DNA from: Phlebopus portentosus
Lineage: Eukaryota > Basidiomycota > Agaricomycetes > Boletales > Boletinellaceae
NCBI GenBank assembly: GCA_037892935.1
Contig: JAYXKI010000001.1
Span: 3,844,001 to 3,908,000, forward strand
Length of the DNA: 64,000 nucleotides
Direction of reading: 5' to 3'
The position numbers and the translations under genes are program-made. Below are positions 1-11,221 of the stretch, one piece after another. The notes under the pieces were generated by a model. It saw nothing but the letters and a program-made list of their open reading frames with translations, made no database searches and was not told the DNA's origin. Positions within the stretch are counted from its first letter, which is position 1. Each line of letters begins with the position of its first letter.

Positions 1-39
1 AAAACAGCGCGAAACGTCGAAGGCAGAAACATACCACCG

Positions 40-1425
40 TCAGCGCTGTGTAGACACCAGGTCAGCGGCTTCTTCCTCTTGTGCCTCATTCAACTCCTCT
101 GCAAGATTGTTTGCCGCGACTGATATTGTCGAAGCTTGCTCATGGCCCCTTTGTACCTGCTGAAAGATTAAGCATGAAAACCTTAAGAAGAATATGTACT
201 CACATGATACACAGCCGTCCAATATCCGCACCAGTACATTGCACCGAGAGCACGGGAGAAAGCCTCGTCCACACTAACGCCTGAAGCCTCACAGGATGCA
301 AAGTTCACTGCTGTTGGATCACCACCAGATCCATGGAAAGAAGAATCCGATAGCAGTGAGGAATAGTACGACGTAATTTCTTTCAAATGAGCTTGTTTCG
401 GCTCCGGGACGGGCGCTGGATGCGGTGGATTCGGGAACGCGAGCGATGGATCATGTGTTGGGACGTAGGTTTCAAAGTTCAGCGGCACGGATGAATTGAG
501 CTCTGCATCTTGTGTTTCTAGAGGGCGTCCTTCTGCTGCGAAAGATACATTATTGGCATTCTGCTTTACGTTGCCCTTTCGTTCTTTTGAAGGGGCAAGA
601 GGTTTCTCCGGAGGAATGTTATACCACCTGTCGGTCGTAGATTGTTAGCGATGGCACAACGCAAATAGATACAGTGGCTTACAAAGGAGATTTGTGTACC
701 CGGTCCCTTTTCCAACGCTTGTTTTTTCCGTGAATAGCCTTTCCAGAAAGACCAGACCAAGTTTGTCAGAACAAGAAAGTTAATCATGTAAGGCGAATAC
801 AAACCTCATATTCTTCATTAGCTGCATTCCAAGCTGCTATGAGCGCTGAATCGTCCCAAACTTCCTCATGAGTAAGCTCCCTGCTCTCATTCTCCTCATC
901 TTCATCCCCATCGGCGTCTTCGGTATCTAGTGTGTCTCCACCATTCTCATCAATTTCGCAATTGCCCTCATCTAGATCATTAGCCGCGCCATTGACTTCA
1001 TCGATCCTTTCATCGTAGGAGATTCCATCTACCTGAGTACCAGGGTCATCCCAGTGCCGGGCGACTGTAGGAGGTACGGCTACGATGGCCGCATTCGCAT
1101 TCGAGCCTGCTGCGGAACGTCCTTTATTCCTTGCCCGTTTCTTTATTTGCGGCCTAGGAGGCAGTGTTTGGAATGAAGACAAGTTACCTCCAGTTATTGA
1201 AGTCGGACCATTGTCCCCAACCCCACTGCTCATCCTTTTCTCGGTGCCTTCTGACACGTTATCCCCATCATCGTCCTCGTAACGCCTTCGCTTTTTTTTG
1301 GGAGAATCGGCCACACCTGGATGATCTGACTCCGCTAGACGTGAGCTTGGGGGATTTGTAGGCACTGACTGTAGCGATGCATCCGAAGGTGTCAAGTCGT
1401 CATAGGAAATAATCTGGCGAGCCAT
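40..1425 (-). CDS. smn1: SMN-like protein (survival motor neuron homolog, snRNP assembly)
   Basis: Probable SMN, the core of the complex that loads Sm proteins on spliceosomal snRNAs. The N-terminal exon (784-1425) begins MARQIISYDDLT, is acidic and carries a KKKRRR patch. It ends with WDDSALIAAWNAANEEYE, matching the Gemin2-binding helix of SMN (WDDTALIKAYDKA in animals, from memory). Downstream comes a KWYNIPPEKP segment. The last exons carry ALGAMYWCGYWTAVYH, a YG-box-like oligomerisation helix, then a short acidic tail ending STQR before the stop at 40. I see no Tudor domain, as in fission yeast SMN. Four or more exons join by GT-AG introns, for example GAATATGAG|gtttgt near 805. The start at 1425 is the first ATG of the long exon. 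The identity rests on the two end motifs plus their order; the acidic middle is unconserved. Confidence 0.78.
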
Positions 1426-2277
1426 ACAGGATCCTAAAGAATGTAGTATTTGATGAAGCGGTCAAAGAGAAATATACTTCAGTTTGAGTCTGTTGGACTC
1501 ATTACGTAAGCGTGATCGACACCTGATCTGCTTTCACAACGAAAAAGACTATTATTAATAATTATTAATACTACCTAACACCTCAGGCAACCCGCAGGTC
1601 GAGTCCGACCATGTTGCACACCTGCGCACGTAAGCCATCAAAGGTACTATCTGGGATCACTTCATAAAAAAAAAGCTGCGTAAAAAGTCATGCTCGGTCC
1701 TAAAGAAATCCGGACTTGAGGTGCGATCGATGAGCTCTATGCGACTGACAAGACATCTATTCGCACTCAACACGAAGGAAGAAAAGAATAAATCATCAAA
1801 TAGTAACTGAAATTGAAATTGATAAATGTGAAGTTTGTATATACCAGTGCCAGTGCCAAAACCAGAGCTTCCAGATGCAGATGTCACTGGCTCCTATTAG
1901 AGGATCACAATTCTAAGTACCTATCTTTATCAAATGATCTGCTCAGCGTGAAAAAGGCTGCGGACGATCATCACATTCCTTGGAACCAGTACTTTGAACA
2001 TGCTCGTCTTTTTCTCGGGTTCTGGTGCAGTTACAAGCCAAAGAAACGAAACATCCGACTGCTTGGCTCACGTACACATCGGCAGGCTCGCCGCTAGTCT
2101 TATGCTCAGGACGGAAAGAACAAGTGCTAATACTAAGATGAGTATTAATCTCAGAAGAAAAGGGGAGGAGCACGTCGAAGTTTCTTACGCTCAATATTGC
2201 GGTACTAGAGATACATATCTCATGGAAATTCAAGGAATAACCGTAATACGTGCAAACCTCTTTCCTGCATCAATTCC
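1426..2277. other. Intergenic region upstream of SMN and downstream of the thiolase
   Basis: 852 bp between the SMN start codon and the thiolase stop. It contains the SMN promoter and leader and the thiolase 3' region. A short AT-rich run (TTATTAATAATTATTAATA) lies near 1551-1570. Open frames here are under 130 codons, show no recognisable motif and overlap one another on both strands. I see no supportable gene. Confidence 0.5.
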
Positions 2278-4245
2278 CTACAACTTGGCCAAAGAAAGGA
2301 ACCAGTCGGAGTGTTTCTTAGCCTTGACTTTGTTGATGTCTGCGATTGTAATAGGACGGCACTCATGCGCATGATTATAACCAAGTCTGGCAGAAGTCAT
2401 TAGTGTTCGTCTACTAATAAACTTTCGAAGTGGATTCGTACCTATCTCTTCCATCTGCTCCCCCTTCTTTGTAGAACTCGGGTCTACGTAGGAGGCTCAC
2501 AACAACAGCACCGCCGAGTCCAATGTTATGAACGAGACCGAGCTTTCCGCGTTTGTCGGGAATGTCGAACAATCCTGGAGCTTGCATAGGGCCCGCCCCT
2601 AAGAAGAAGAATAAGTACTTAATGTATCAGGTTTCGTTTTTCATAAGTTCGGCCCTTACAATTTCTGAGTTGCGCTGAACATGGTAGAATTTTAGTCATA
2701 CTTTCCGAGATTTGATAAGGCCCGGAAAGGAACAACGTACCAGTGATGTAGAAATGCATTCCCAATCCTGTAGCTCCCAAAGGATGTCCCTTTGCCTCAA
2801 GTCCTCCGCTCGGGTTTACTACATATTTTCCGCCATACTGGGGTAAAGTCAGCTCCGTAAATTTCGCGCCACCACGCTTTCCTTACAGTGTTGTCCCCCC
2901 TATCTACCAATTTGTGAGCCTCATCGGGTGCGCAGAGACCGAGGGCCGGGTACGTAATGAGCTACAGAAGAGTCAGCGGGGGATTCGCTATTTATATAAA
3001 TTACTGATTTGCGTGGAGCAGACCCACCTCATTAGCGGCGAAGCAATCGTGGAGCTCAATGACCCCTACTTGATCTCGACCTTCGCCCTCTTTAAATCCG
3101 GCTTGTGCAAATGCTTTGTCTGCAGCATCTTTAGTCATGGAGTAACCCACGAGCTCCATGGCGCTTTTACTGTCGAAGGTCGACGGAAAGTCGGTGGAAA
3201 GCTGTTGTCCAATAATCTCGATTGCTTGATTCTCGAGACCGTATGCATGGACGAAGGCCTCAGAAGCAAGGATGCAGCAACCAGCTGACAAGCCGTCAAG
3301 ACGAGTGATCAGATGATGAGCTGTAAATTATACTCGCCTCCATCGCTCGTCGGACTACACATGAACTTGGTTAATTCATTGGTTATTTTCGGCGCTTTCA
3401 AAACTTGTTCGACGCTCCAACCATCCCTGAACTGTGAGTACGGGTTCTTAATGGAGTGTTTATGGTTCTTGGATGCTATGAATCAAACCGTAATCTGATC
3501 AATTCACTAGCACATTGATAATTACGATATGCTTGCCTATTTTTGCGAGATGCTCGACGCTCCCACCATACTTCTTGAAGTACTCTGCAGCTCCGTTAGA
3601 AAACATTCGTGGAGCATTGGGTCCGTGATTCTCTCCAAGAGATTCTTCGGTCATCTCGACAATCATGTTGAATGGCGCCATTGGAGGGATTCGGTCTGTC
3701 CAATTGGATTTCAAGCTTCCAGGAGCCATCCTTTCGAAACCAAGCGCAAGAGCACAGTCGGCCTGGGAGCCGCGAACCAAGGAAGCTGCTTGGTATAAAG
3801 CGGTAGATCCTGTGGAGCAGTTATTGTTGACATTGGTGATTGGGATTCCTGTTAGTCCTAGATTGTACAGGGCTCGCTGAAAATCAAATTATTGCATGAA
3901 TATTATATGGTCCCAGTAGAATTTGGAATTAGCAACGAACCTGCCCAGAGGTCGAGTCTCCGTAGCAGTAGCCAACAAAGACAACTTCAACGGCATCGTA
4001 GGTAATACCCGCATCCAGGAGAGCTTTTGTTGCTGCCTCCAGACCCATCTACAAGAAGTCTTCATACGATAGTTTCGTGAAGCATTACAAAGCACATACG
4101 TCCTCAGTTGTCCTCAAGCCTCTCGGCTTTAGAGACCTCAGTAGGTCGTTAAGTCATCAATTGTGCGGGTTTTTACCTTGATGAACGCCGTACATCCAAT
4201 ACCGACAATGAAAACCCTTGCTGGCTTTGACTTTTGTGAAGACAT
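2278..4245 (-). CDS. Peroxisomal SCP2-type thiolase (3-ketoacyl-CoA thiolase / acetyl-CoA acyltransferase-like)
   Basis: Thiolase of the SCP-x branch, which cleaves 3-ketoacyl-CoA in beta-oxidation or acts on sterol and branched-chain side chains. It starts [20 protein letters not shown] (ATG at 4245). The catalytic nucleophile sits in [17 protein letters not shown] (about 3815), followed by [25 protein letters not shown] and GHPLGATG (about 2770-2793). The last large exon ends ...[11 protein letters not shown]. Splicing across an intron (about 2395-2450, GATAG|gtacga ... ctgccag|ACTTGG) adds [19 protein letters not shown] and ends FLSLAKL. The terminal AKL is a peroxisomal PTS1 signal. [10 protein letters not shown] is the usual continuation in fungal relatives, which supports this splice. 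If the intron were retained, the protein would stop at SKVY with no PTS1. No SCP2 lipid-transfer domain follows. About eight exons; full length. Confidence 0.88.
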
Positions 4246-4487
4246 GGTTGAGGTTGCAGTTCAAGGATCAATCCCCAAGTGGTTCGATTATAAGCGGTAG
4301 CCAGAAGTGCTCACCTGACTCGCTACATACTTGAAGATATTTCACACCTCACTTCATTGATCATTTCAAACCAGCAGCAAATCAGATGTTTGCATTCATT
4401 TATAGGTGATCAGACACAAACTAATCAGAGCCTAAGGAAGAAAAGACTATCATAGTTTTTCTATCAGACCAACGAAAGAACTCCAGT

Positions 4488-5849
4488 CTACTCCTCGTCA
4501 GATTCTTCTTCCTCGTCCTCGGCCTCAGCTTCTTCGAGCCACTTAATAAAATTAAAGACAATCATAACAAGCAATTACACGAGCAACATACCTTCAAGAA
4601 AGGTTCGCTGGCCTTCCTAACCTTCTTGCTAATGTCCTTGTCAACGTACTTTTTGCTGACATGAGTACCCCACTGCTTTATGACCTCTTCCTCGAGAACG
4701 TCGTACTGGTAAAGCGCCATCAGAATCTTTGGAACTGACGGGACGAGATCCGGATGAGTGACGCCGACAAAAATTTCAACGCCTCCAAGAAGCGATTTCT
4801 GATGCCTCTCGGAAGTTGTCATCTAGGGACATGTGATGTCAGTTTATTGTCAATACATTTCGTTCAAATGAAGTCGACGCACCTTTGCAAATAAAGCTCC
4901 AAATTTGGGGATCTCAGATACGATATTCTCGGTAAAGAGATTCTGCACCAGGACCTGCAACGTCTTGTGCTTCTTTTCAATCCCAAGATCCTGAGCATGC
5001 TTGTAAATATCAACAGCGGAAGCAGTCTCGCGGTTCTCCTTAGCCCATTGACCGATTTGCTTATATGGACTATTCGCATCCTCATCGCTATCATCATCTC
5101 CAACGGCTAAGTTGGAGCGTAGTTCACCTCCAAGCGCCTCGACACGAGCCTTGACCGCCTCTGGTGACGTGTCGACTGCCCATTCATCCTCTTTGAGATT
5201 AGTCTTGTCTGCCAGTTCGGCTGCTTCAAGTTTGATGCGCTTAGTGAGTTCATCATCACTTTCAGCGCCTTCAGCTTCGGCAGCCTCAGTAGGCGGACTG
5301 CCACCGCCATTCTCCGTCGGTCCAGCCTTCTTCGACTTCTTGGATATTTTCGGTGGGTTCTTGAGAATGAAAGTCGTGAGTTTGTGACGCATGTCCACGG
5401 TGGTGCGCTGTCCACACGCCTTGCAGTCGCGAATAATGATGTCACCCTTAGTAATGATGAGATCGGTTTCCGGATTCTTGCATTCGCCACAGAGGACGAA
5501 CTTGTCGATGAACTGATCAAGAAGCTCGCGGAGACGAGTGGCATCATGTGCCCCGTTGACAATGTAACGGTCACCCTTCTCGTCGAAGGTCGTTTGAGCT
5601 CCAAGCTCGCACCCAAAGAATTTCGTCGGGTAGGTCGGCGGGCGTGAGAGGGCGCGCGCAATGTCCGACATGTTCGGTACTACCGTCTTAATTCCATTAC
5701 CCTTGCCCTCAATCTTCGTGAGCAAGGCGGGCATACTATATAGGGGAAAAGGTTTAAGCGAGGGGTATTCTAAGACATTGCAAAAGGACATACCGGTAGC
5801 GGTAGAACTTGTCGTCTACGTCGCGACGGATGTTGACGACCTTAGCCAT
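4488..5849 (-). CDS. TIF5: Translation initiation factor eIF5
   Basis: GTPase-activating protein for eIF2 in the 43S preinitiation complex, cytosolic. Exon 1 reads [19 protein letters not shown], the N-terminal arginine-containing GAP segment (Arg15 region). The next exon holds the eIF2-beta/eIF5 fold with [14 protein letters not shown] and a C4 zinc ribbon: CGEC at about 5485 and CKACG at about 5412. A lysine-rich linker follows ([13 protein letters not shown], where eIF2-beta and eIF3 contacts lie), then an acidic spacer. The helical W2/HEAT domain occupies about 4560-5000 (FGALFAK, then [17 protein letters not shown]). The end is [17 protein letters not shown], the aromatic/acidic box typical of eIF5. 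Start and stop are clear, and there are four or more exons. Full length by comparison with the family. Confidence 0.96.
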
Positions 5850-6258
5850 GCTGGGCAGATTTCAGGACTAACAGAATATCGTTAAGTACTCAAGGCAATG
5901 CAAGGCTGATGTCCACGTACCGTTATGATGAAAGGGTTGCGGTGGTAAAATTTTCTCTGACTACTGGGATTATCGTGGAGGCGACAAGGCATAGATCTTC
6001 CGTCTGAACAGCGGAAGATTGCTCGAAGTTGATACGTTGTGAACGACGAAATGGTGGATGCGTTGAAGGCGTGAAGCGGTTAGTTGTGTTCGAGATGGTC
6101 GTAGTGCGGGACATGAGGAGAGGACGCGCTCGCTGGTCTTTGTAGACTTCCCATGGCTTACTAAGCGGCAAACACAACGTAACTTGACGCCGCATTTTTT
6201 CATCTGGCGCAATCTTGTACCGACTCGAATCCATGGAACCGGAACATAATGCTGGAAT
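5850..6258. other. Intergenic region between eIF5 and DNMT2
   Basis: 409 bp holding the eIF5 promoter and the DNMT2 3' region. A minus-strand ATG frame of 103 codons (5923-6234, beginning MDSSRYKIAPDE) lies here. It has no motif I recognise and sits where the eIF5 leader is expected, so I do not call it a gene. Confidence 0.4.
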
Positions 6259-7690
6259 TTACTCTACTAGACCATCACTCTCAAACAAATAGTTCACCAA
6301 TCGCCTCACTACTTCCACATTCACGCTATTTCCAAGTAATCGATACTTTGCCTTCAAGGTAACATCGTCAGGCCATACGAATTTTGCCACTTTGCTTCCA
6401 TTGCCGTCAGATAATGTAGGGGGTTCAAAATGGAAAAGTCGCAGCAGCTCGGAGGGTGAGAAATAGCGAAGACGAAGTGGTGACAATATACTGAGCAAAG
6501 CATCCTCGGAAAATTCCTGACGTTCGCCGCTCTTCGCATCCTTTTGGCGCTGTTGGGACAGAAATTTATTAAAGACTTCCGTCGTCTGAGGCTGAATTTT
6601 AGCTTCGATACTTTATGACCTTACGATGAACTCACATCTAATCCTTCGTTCGTTTGCAAGATTGAACCCGCTCGTTCCACTAGCTGTGTATACCCTGATT
6701 CGATATCAATGCAAATGTAAATGAAGAACTGAACTGCACAGCTCACCCCGTGTAAAACAGCAGGACCTTCGCGAACTAGGCAGTACGATGTCAAACAGCC
6801 TCCCCCATTTTAGAAGAACTCGATCTGGTATCCTGCACAGAAGATCGGTGTTGGTCGATGCATCCGGATCCAGGTATGTCCTGAGCTGTGTTGCGTCGCA
6901 GTCTTCATGATTATCCTTCCAAGGCTTCCCGTGTCCAGGGATGTTTCTCCAGACAATTCTTGAGTCTTCCTCAGAAGCAATAACGTTCGCAAATGACATT
7001 GGCTGTTCCTTGGCCAGCAAGTAATATCGGAGCCGGGAATTTGGTATCCCAAACTGCAGCGGAGTCAACAGCAATTCCAATGTATTATAGCCAGAGTTCT
7101 GCAGTGATTCGATCAAAGTTCCCCGTACAGAAGACGCCTGTACCAGTATCAGACGCAAATGTTTTGAGAAAACTACAAGACTCACTTCAAAGCCTGCTAC
7201 ATTTTCTACAAGCATCCATTTAGGTCCACGTCGTCGTCTCGCAAGATCTGGGATGACATTTTGCACTAGACGGAGAAAAGACTTTGCTCTTGGATCCTGA
7301 GCGCCTTTCGCATTCGGATTGAGTACTGTATACGGCTGACATGAAGGCGATAGCAGCCAAAGCTGCGTGTCCAGATCCTCCAGGTCTGAGACAGTCAACG
7401 ACGAAATATCAATCTATGTGCCTTCTTGAGGTAAGCTTTTGCTTCAACATGGTATATGTATGGCATTTTAGCAACTAGCCCTGTTTATTATACCCGGGCC
7501 ATAATTGGCTTCATAAATTCGACAAGACGTTTGGTCCCAATCGAAAGCACGAGTCACTGTACAACTTATGTCGCTAGCTTGGAGAGCTCTATGGAGACCG
7601 CCTTCGCAAAGATCAGATCAACACAATGATTTAGAAGTACAGGCACTGCCAACCTATTCCGCTGTAGAATTCAAGGGCTCTGATCGTCAT
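6259..7690 (-). CDS. DNMT2: tRNA (cytosine-38-C5)-methyltransferase Dnmt2
   Basis: Methylates C38 of tRNA-Asp and some other tRNAs with S-adenosylmethionine. Exon 1 reads MTIRALEFYSGIG and splices to GLHRAL (motif I, FSGIGG type). The next exons give FDWDQTSCRIYEANYGPG. The catalytic loop is LLSPSCQPY with Cys retained, Pro-Ser-Cys in place of the usual Pro-Pro-Cys. Then come ENVAGFE (motif VI), FGIPNSRLRYYLLAK (motif VIII), the Dnmt2 signature CFTRGYTQL, and KYRLLGNSVNVEVV (motif X). The start at 7690 was found by splicing the short first exon and is not part of a long open frame. Fission yeast Pmt1 also has Pro-Ser-Cys and is an active tRNA methylase, so this copy is probably active. Shares a divergent 317-bp spacer with the PHD gene. 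Confidence 0.94.
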
Positions 7691-8007
7691 TTTGTTTCCT
7701 CCGAGTTGATTCTGCTGGGAGCCATAAAGAGGAAAGAAGAAAGGCTGATTGAATGCTTTGGTTCCCAAAAGAGGCTATAACGGCTGACTAATCATTATTG
7801 AACTGTACTGTACTCAAACGGACCCCGTCGCCATTGTCTTTCTTGCTTACCGCCATCCCCTCGCTCCTTTCCCTTCATTATCGCTCATACGCAGTCAACA
7901 ACTCAAGTTGTACCGGCTGCTTTGAAGCAGAACTCAACTTATAGTATTTTCTCTGTCCGTTAATCAAGAAGCGATACCGTTCTAGACTTCAACATCGTTC
8001 CCTTTCC
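7691..8007. promoter_or_regulatory. Divergent promoter between DNMT2 and the PHD-finger gene
   Basis: 317 bp separate the two start codons. The side near 8008 is rich in pyrimidines (for example CTTGCTTACCGCC at about 7840), as often seen at basidiomycete transcription starts. No TATA box or named operator is clear. Confidence 0.45.
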
Positions 8008-11000
8008 ATGGCCGATCCGTCCAGGCTCACCAATGCCCCGTTTTTATCCTCACCGATGCATTCTCCAAAGAGCACGAGAGACAAACCTAGTATGAGTAGC
8101 GGACGGGAGTTTCGTTCGGACTCTGGGAACTTGCCGTCTTCGAGCCCTGTGGAAGTTAGGGAGACAAACGGAAATGTCGACTGGTACGCAATTCAGTGTC
8201 ATTCCTTATCTTTCAGTTACTAATGTCGAACTAGGCTCTCTGCGCTATCCAGTAGACAGCCACCATCATCACAGGATTCTCATTTACCTACACCTCAGAG
8301 GTCAGGTACCTTTGTCTTGTCTGTGAGCGCCTCGCTGACGCCATGACAGTTACGGAACCAGCAACTTCCCTACCGCAATCAGCTCTCCCGAGTCTCCACT
8401 GGCTTACACGTACGCTTAATGCGGACTGATTACATGAGCGCTGCTGATATGTTTGTTCAGTCGATCGCGAACTTTGGGAGGAACTTCCAACCCTATTTTG
8501 CCTCCTCGCATGCAAGCATGGTGCGCCAAATTATATCCGAATGATTGTGATTCTGAATGCCAGCACAGTGTTGATTCTCGCGGGAGTAGAAGTGTCAGTC
8601 CAAGAGATGCTGCGATGGAACCACGGTCTATCACTCCTAGAGCTAGGTACGCTTATTCATTCTCATCCCTTTAGTTATAGATATACTTATTTCACTTGCA
8701 GTCCCGTAGCCTCGCGTGCCTCCTCACCAGTTTCTTTACCCGCAGAGCCACATCCTCCGTAAGATCTGTAAAATTAACGGAAGAAAGGTCTTAACTGAAT
8801 ACATGCTTAGACCCAATGTAGTTTCTCCGTCTCAAGAGCGCCCAGTTCTGTCAGTTCTCTTCAGTCCCTAGTCTATCGACAGCCACTTATCTCTCATTCT
8901 ACCCTAGTGTTAAGGCCGAATCTCCTCCCTCAATACTGGAACCAGCATATAAAATTCATTCAAATGACTCGTCAATACAGGTCGGGTCGTCAGAAGCGAA
9001 GGTTTCCGTGATCAGCCTTTCTTCTCCCTTCGTCGAGAAGCCAAAGCCAATAACTACTCTAAATAATGCTAGACGTGGCGAGCCTTTTCAACTTTACCCT
9101 ACAGACTCGCCATCCATGTCTGTTCCACTGCAACCAATTACGTTATCCTCACCTGCACACATTACGGAGAAGCAGCTTGGACCGAACGAAGCATCTAGTC
9201 TTGTCCAATCGGCAAGCAACGAGCCTGTAAGACAGCCTGGTGGCGAGCTCGATCGAATTCGCAACCATCTTCTGGAAGCGGAAGAGGCACGCAGGGCTGA
9301 CCTTGAAAATCGTCGACCTGAGTATTTAAAGCGCCTCCAACAGGGAGACGACATTGGAGTTCCGTTGCAGAAATTACAGGATATTCCAGCTGAGAAGAAT
9401 AACGTCGTAGTCATGGAGACTCCTGCTAGAGGACGAAGGTTGCAGCTCTTTGACTTCCAGGAAACTAGCGCAGAAAGCTTCGAGGAGAGTCTTATGACTC
9501 ACGGATACGGGACGTATGGCGAGCCTCGAACGCCTCACAGGCCTTTGGCAGCCACGGAAGGTCTCAGCAAGGAAGCTATGGATTGGTTGGCATACAACAC
9601 ACCGGCTACAGTGCCGAGCTCTGTCCATTCTCATCTTGTTCCTGATGCTACAAACGAGAAGGAGCTCAAAAAGCGCAAACGGCTCGAAGCATTCCGAGGT
9701 TCCTTCGCGCGAGCATGCGCGAAACTGTACCCGGCCGAGGTTGAAGGGTTTGGCCGTGTCTTGTTGAACGTTCCTCCAGAGGACGTTGACGAACTTGTCG
9801 GTTCTCCAGCGAAGAAACGCGCGACGGGCAGAAGAAAGCGAGGTACAACAGCTGCGGAACGGAGAAGCAAGATGCAGCAGAGGAGTACGCCAGTGCATAC
9901 AGAAGGCACGGAACCTCGTTGGCTAGACAAGGAAGTACCATGGTGTCTGCGAGAGAAGGAAAGGGAGGAAGGGATGAAAGCGCAGGACGCGGAGAGAATG
10001 AGATGGATCGACAACTACTTCGCTCATGATACTACCGATGAGGATTCTGACAAGAATGAGGAGGACAGCGCACCTCCGCCCTGGGACGAGGAAGCCGACG
10101 AGCCTTCTGAAACTGTGCGACGAGGCAGAGGGAAAGCTGTATCGATACAGGCCAACCCTAATCGAAAAGAGGTGCCCAATGATGCTAAGAAGACTAGAAG
10201 CTTATTCTTCCCAACGGATCCCGCGGACGCACGGACAGCTTTGATGTCGAAGCGCAATGTACGGCGTCTCGCCCATCGGAAGATGAGGCAGAATGGTCAA
10301 CGACCCGCTTTTCTGCGAGGTTACGGAGATGGTAAACTCGCATGCGCTTGTGGTCAGGATGAAGATGATGGCCGACCTGCAGTTCAATGCGATGATTGTT
10401 ATAGCTGGCATCATCTTGAATGCATCGGTGTACGGGATGAAGCAGAGCTTGGTGAAGAAGACGATCCGTGGTTCTGTCCTTCATGTACTGCGCAGTCTGA
10501 GGCTGCGATTTCTGCTGCGGACTGGCGGAATCAACGGCAGCCGACGTTCGTGCCAACGGATGAACGACCTGTGCATACATCAACGCGGAACGATGTAGCC
10601 TTTTACTCATCTTCGCCACTTCGTGATTGGGACTCATCTGGGTCACTGCACACTCCTGTGCAAAGACACGGCAGGCTACCTGATAGCAGCAGTAGCGAGT
10701 CCTTTCGACGGTCGATCTGGGGTGACTCGCATTCTGGCGCAGGTCCGTCGACACCCTTGACAACGTCCGGAGGTGTGCAGATTCATACTCCCGGTACAAA
10801 CCAGTTCGATCCAATGGTCTCCCCGCGTTCGAGTTTTCCCAAATTTGGGGTGTCGTTCACGACGCCGAAGAATTCAACCGGTGGTTCGGTGGGGTTTACT
10901 GGACTTCTGTGGCCTCCGCAGAGTAGCGGTGGGCTGTTCGCTACGCCGACTCCACGTGGTCGAGGAAATACATCGGCGTATGGATTCAATTATGGGCCGG

Positions 11001-11221
11001 ATGATCCTATGCATGTCAATGCGAACGCGATGTCGGATGTGATGTACGCGACGGATGATACGCCTATTCGACGTGCAGCTCCGCGGGAGACGAGGGAAAC
11101 GAGACCTTTTGGACTATCTGTCTATTCCTCGGTGGAATCCCCTCTTGCTGGACGAGGGGGCCAGAGTCAAACTTCGAGGACTGTCACGGCTTTGAACGGG
11201 AATCGCGCACTTGTGGATTGA
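8008..11221 (+). CDS. Large PHD-finger protein, probable chromatin reader
   Basis: Multi-exon gene starting MADPSRLTNAPFL, with short exons to about 8950 and then one long exon (about 9000-11221). Its supported domain is a PHD zinc finger at about 10331-10495: CACGQDEDDGRPAVQCDDC, then SWHHLECIGV and WFCPSC, a complete C4HC3 set. PHD fingers of this type read the histone H3 tail. The rest is low-complexity: serine/proline-rich N-terminus, a basic patch KKRATGRRKRGTTAAERR (about 9810-9870), acidic stretches around 10030-10110, and a Gly/Ser/Thr-rich C-terminus ending NRALVD. A helix KARFRGSFARACAKLYPAEV-like segment near 9690-9740 is echoed by MQAWCAKLYPND upstream (about 8510). I cannot name an ortholog. 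Exon borders before 9000 are approximate. Confidence 0.75.

Noticed and set aside
5923..6234. 103-codon ATG frame (MDSSRYKIAPDE...) between DNMT2 and eIF5
   Set aside because: Lies where the eIF5 leader and promoter should be; no family resemblance and no intron support.
6259..7690. Dnmt2 as the enzyme behind the CpG decay of the retrotransposon
   Set aside because: Dnmt2 family enzymes act on tRNA. The DNA methylation would need a DNMT1- or DNMT5-type enzyme encoded elsewhere.
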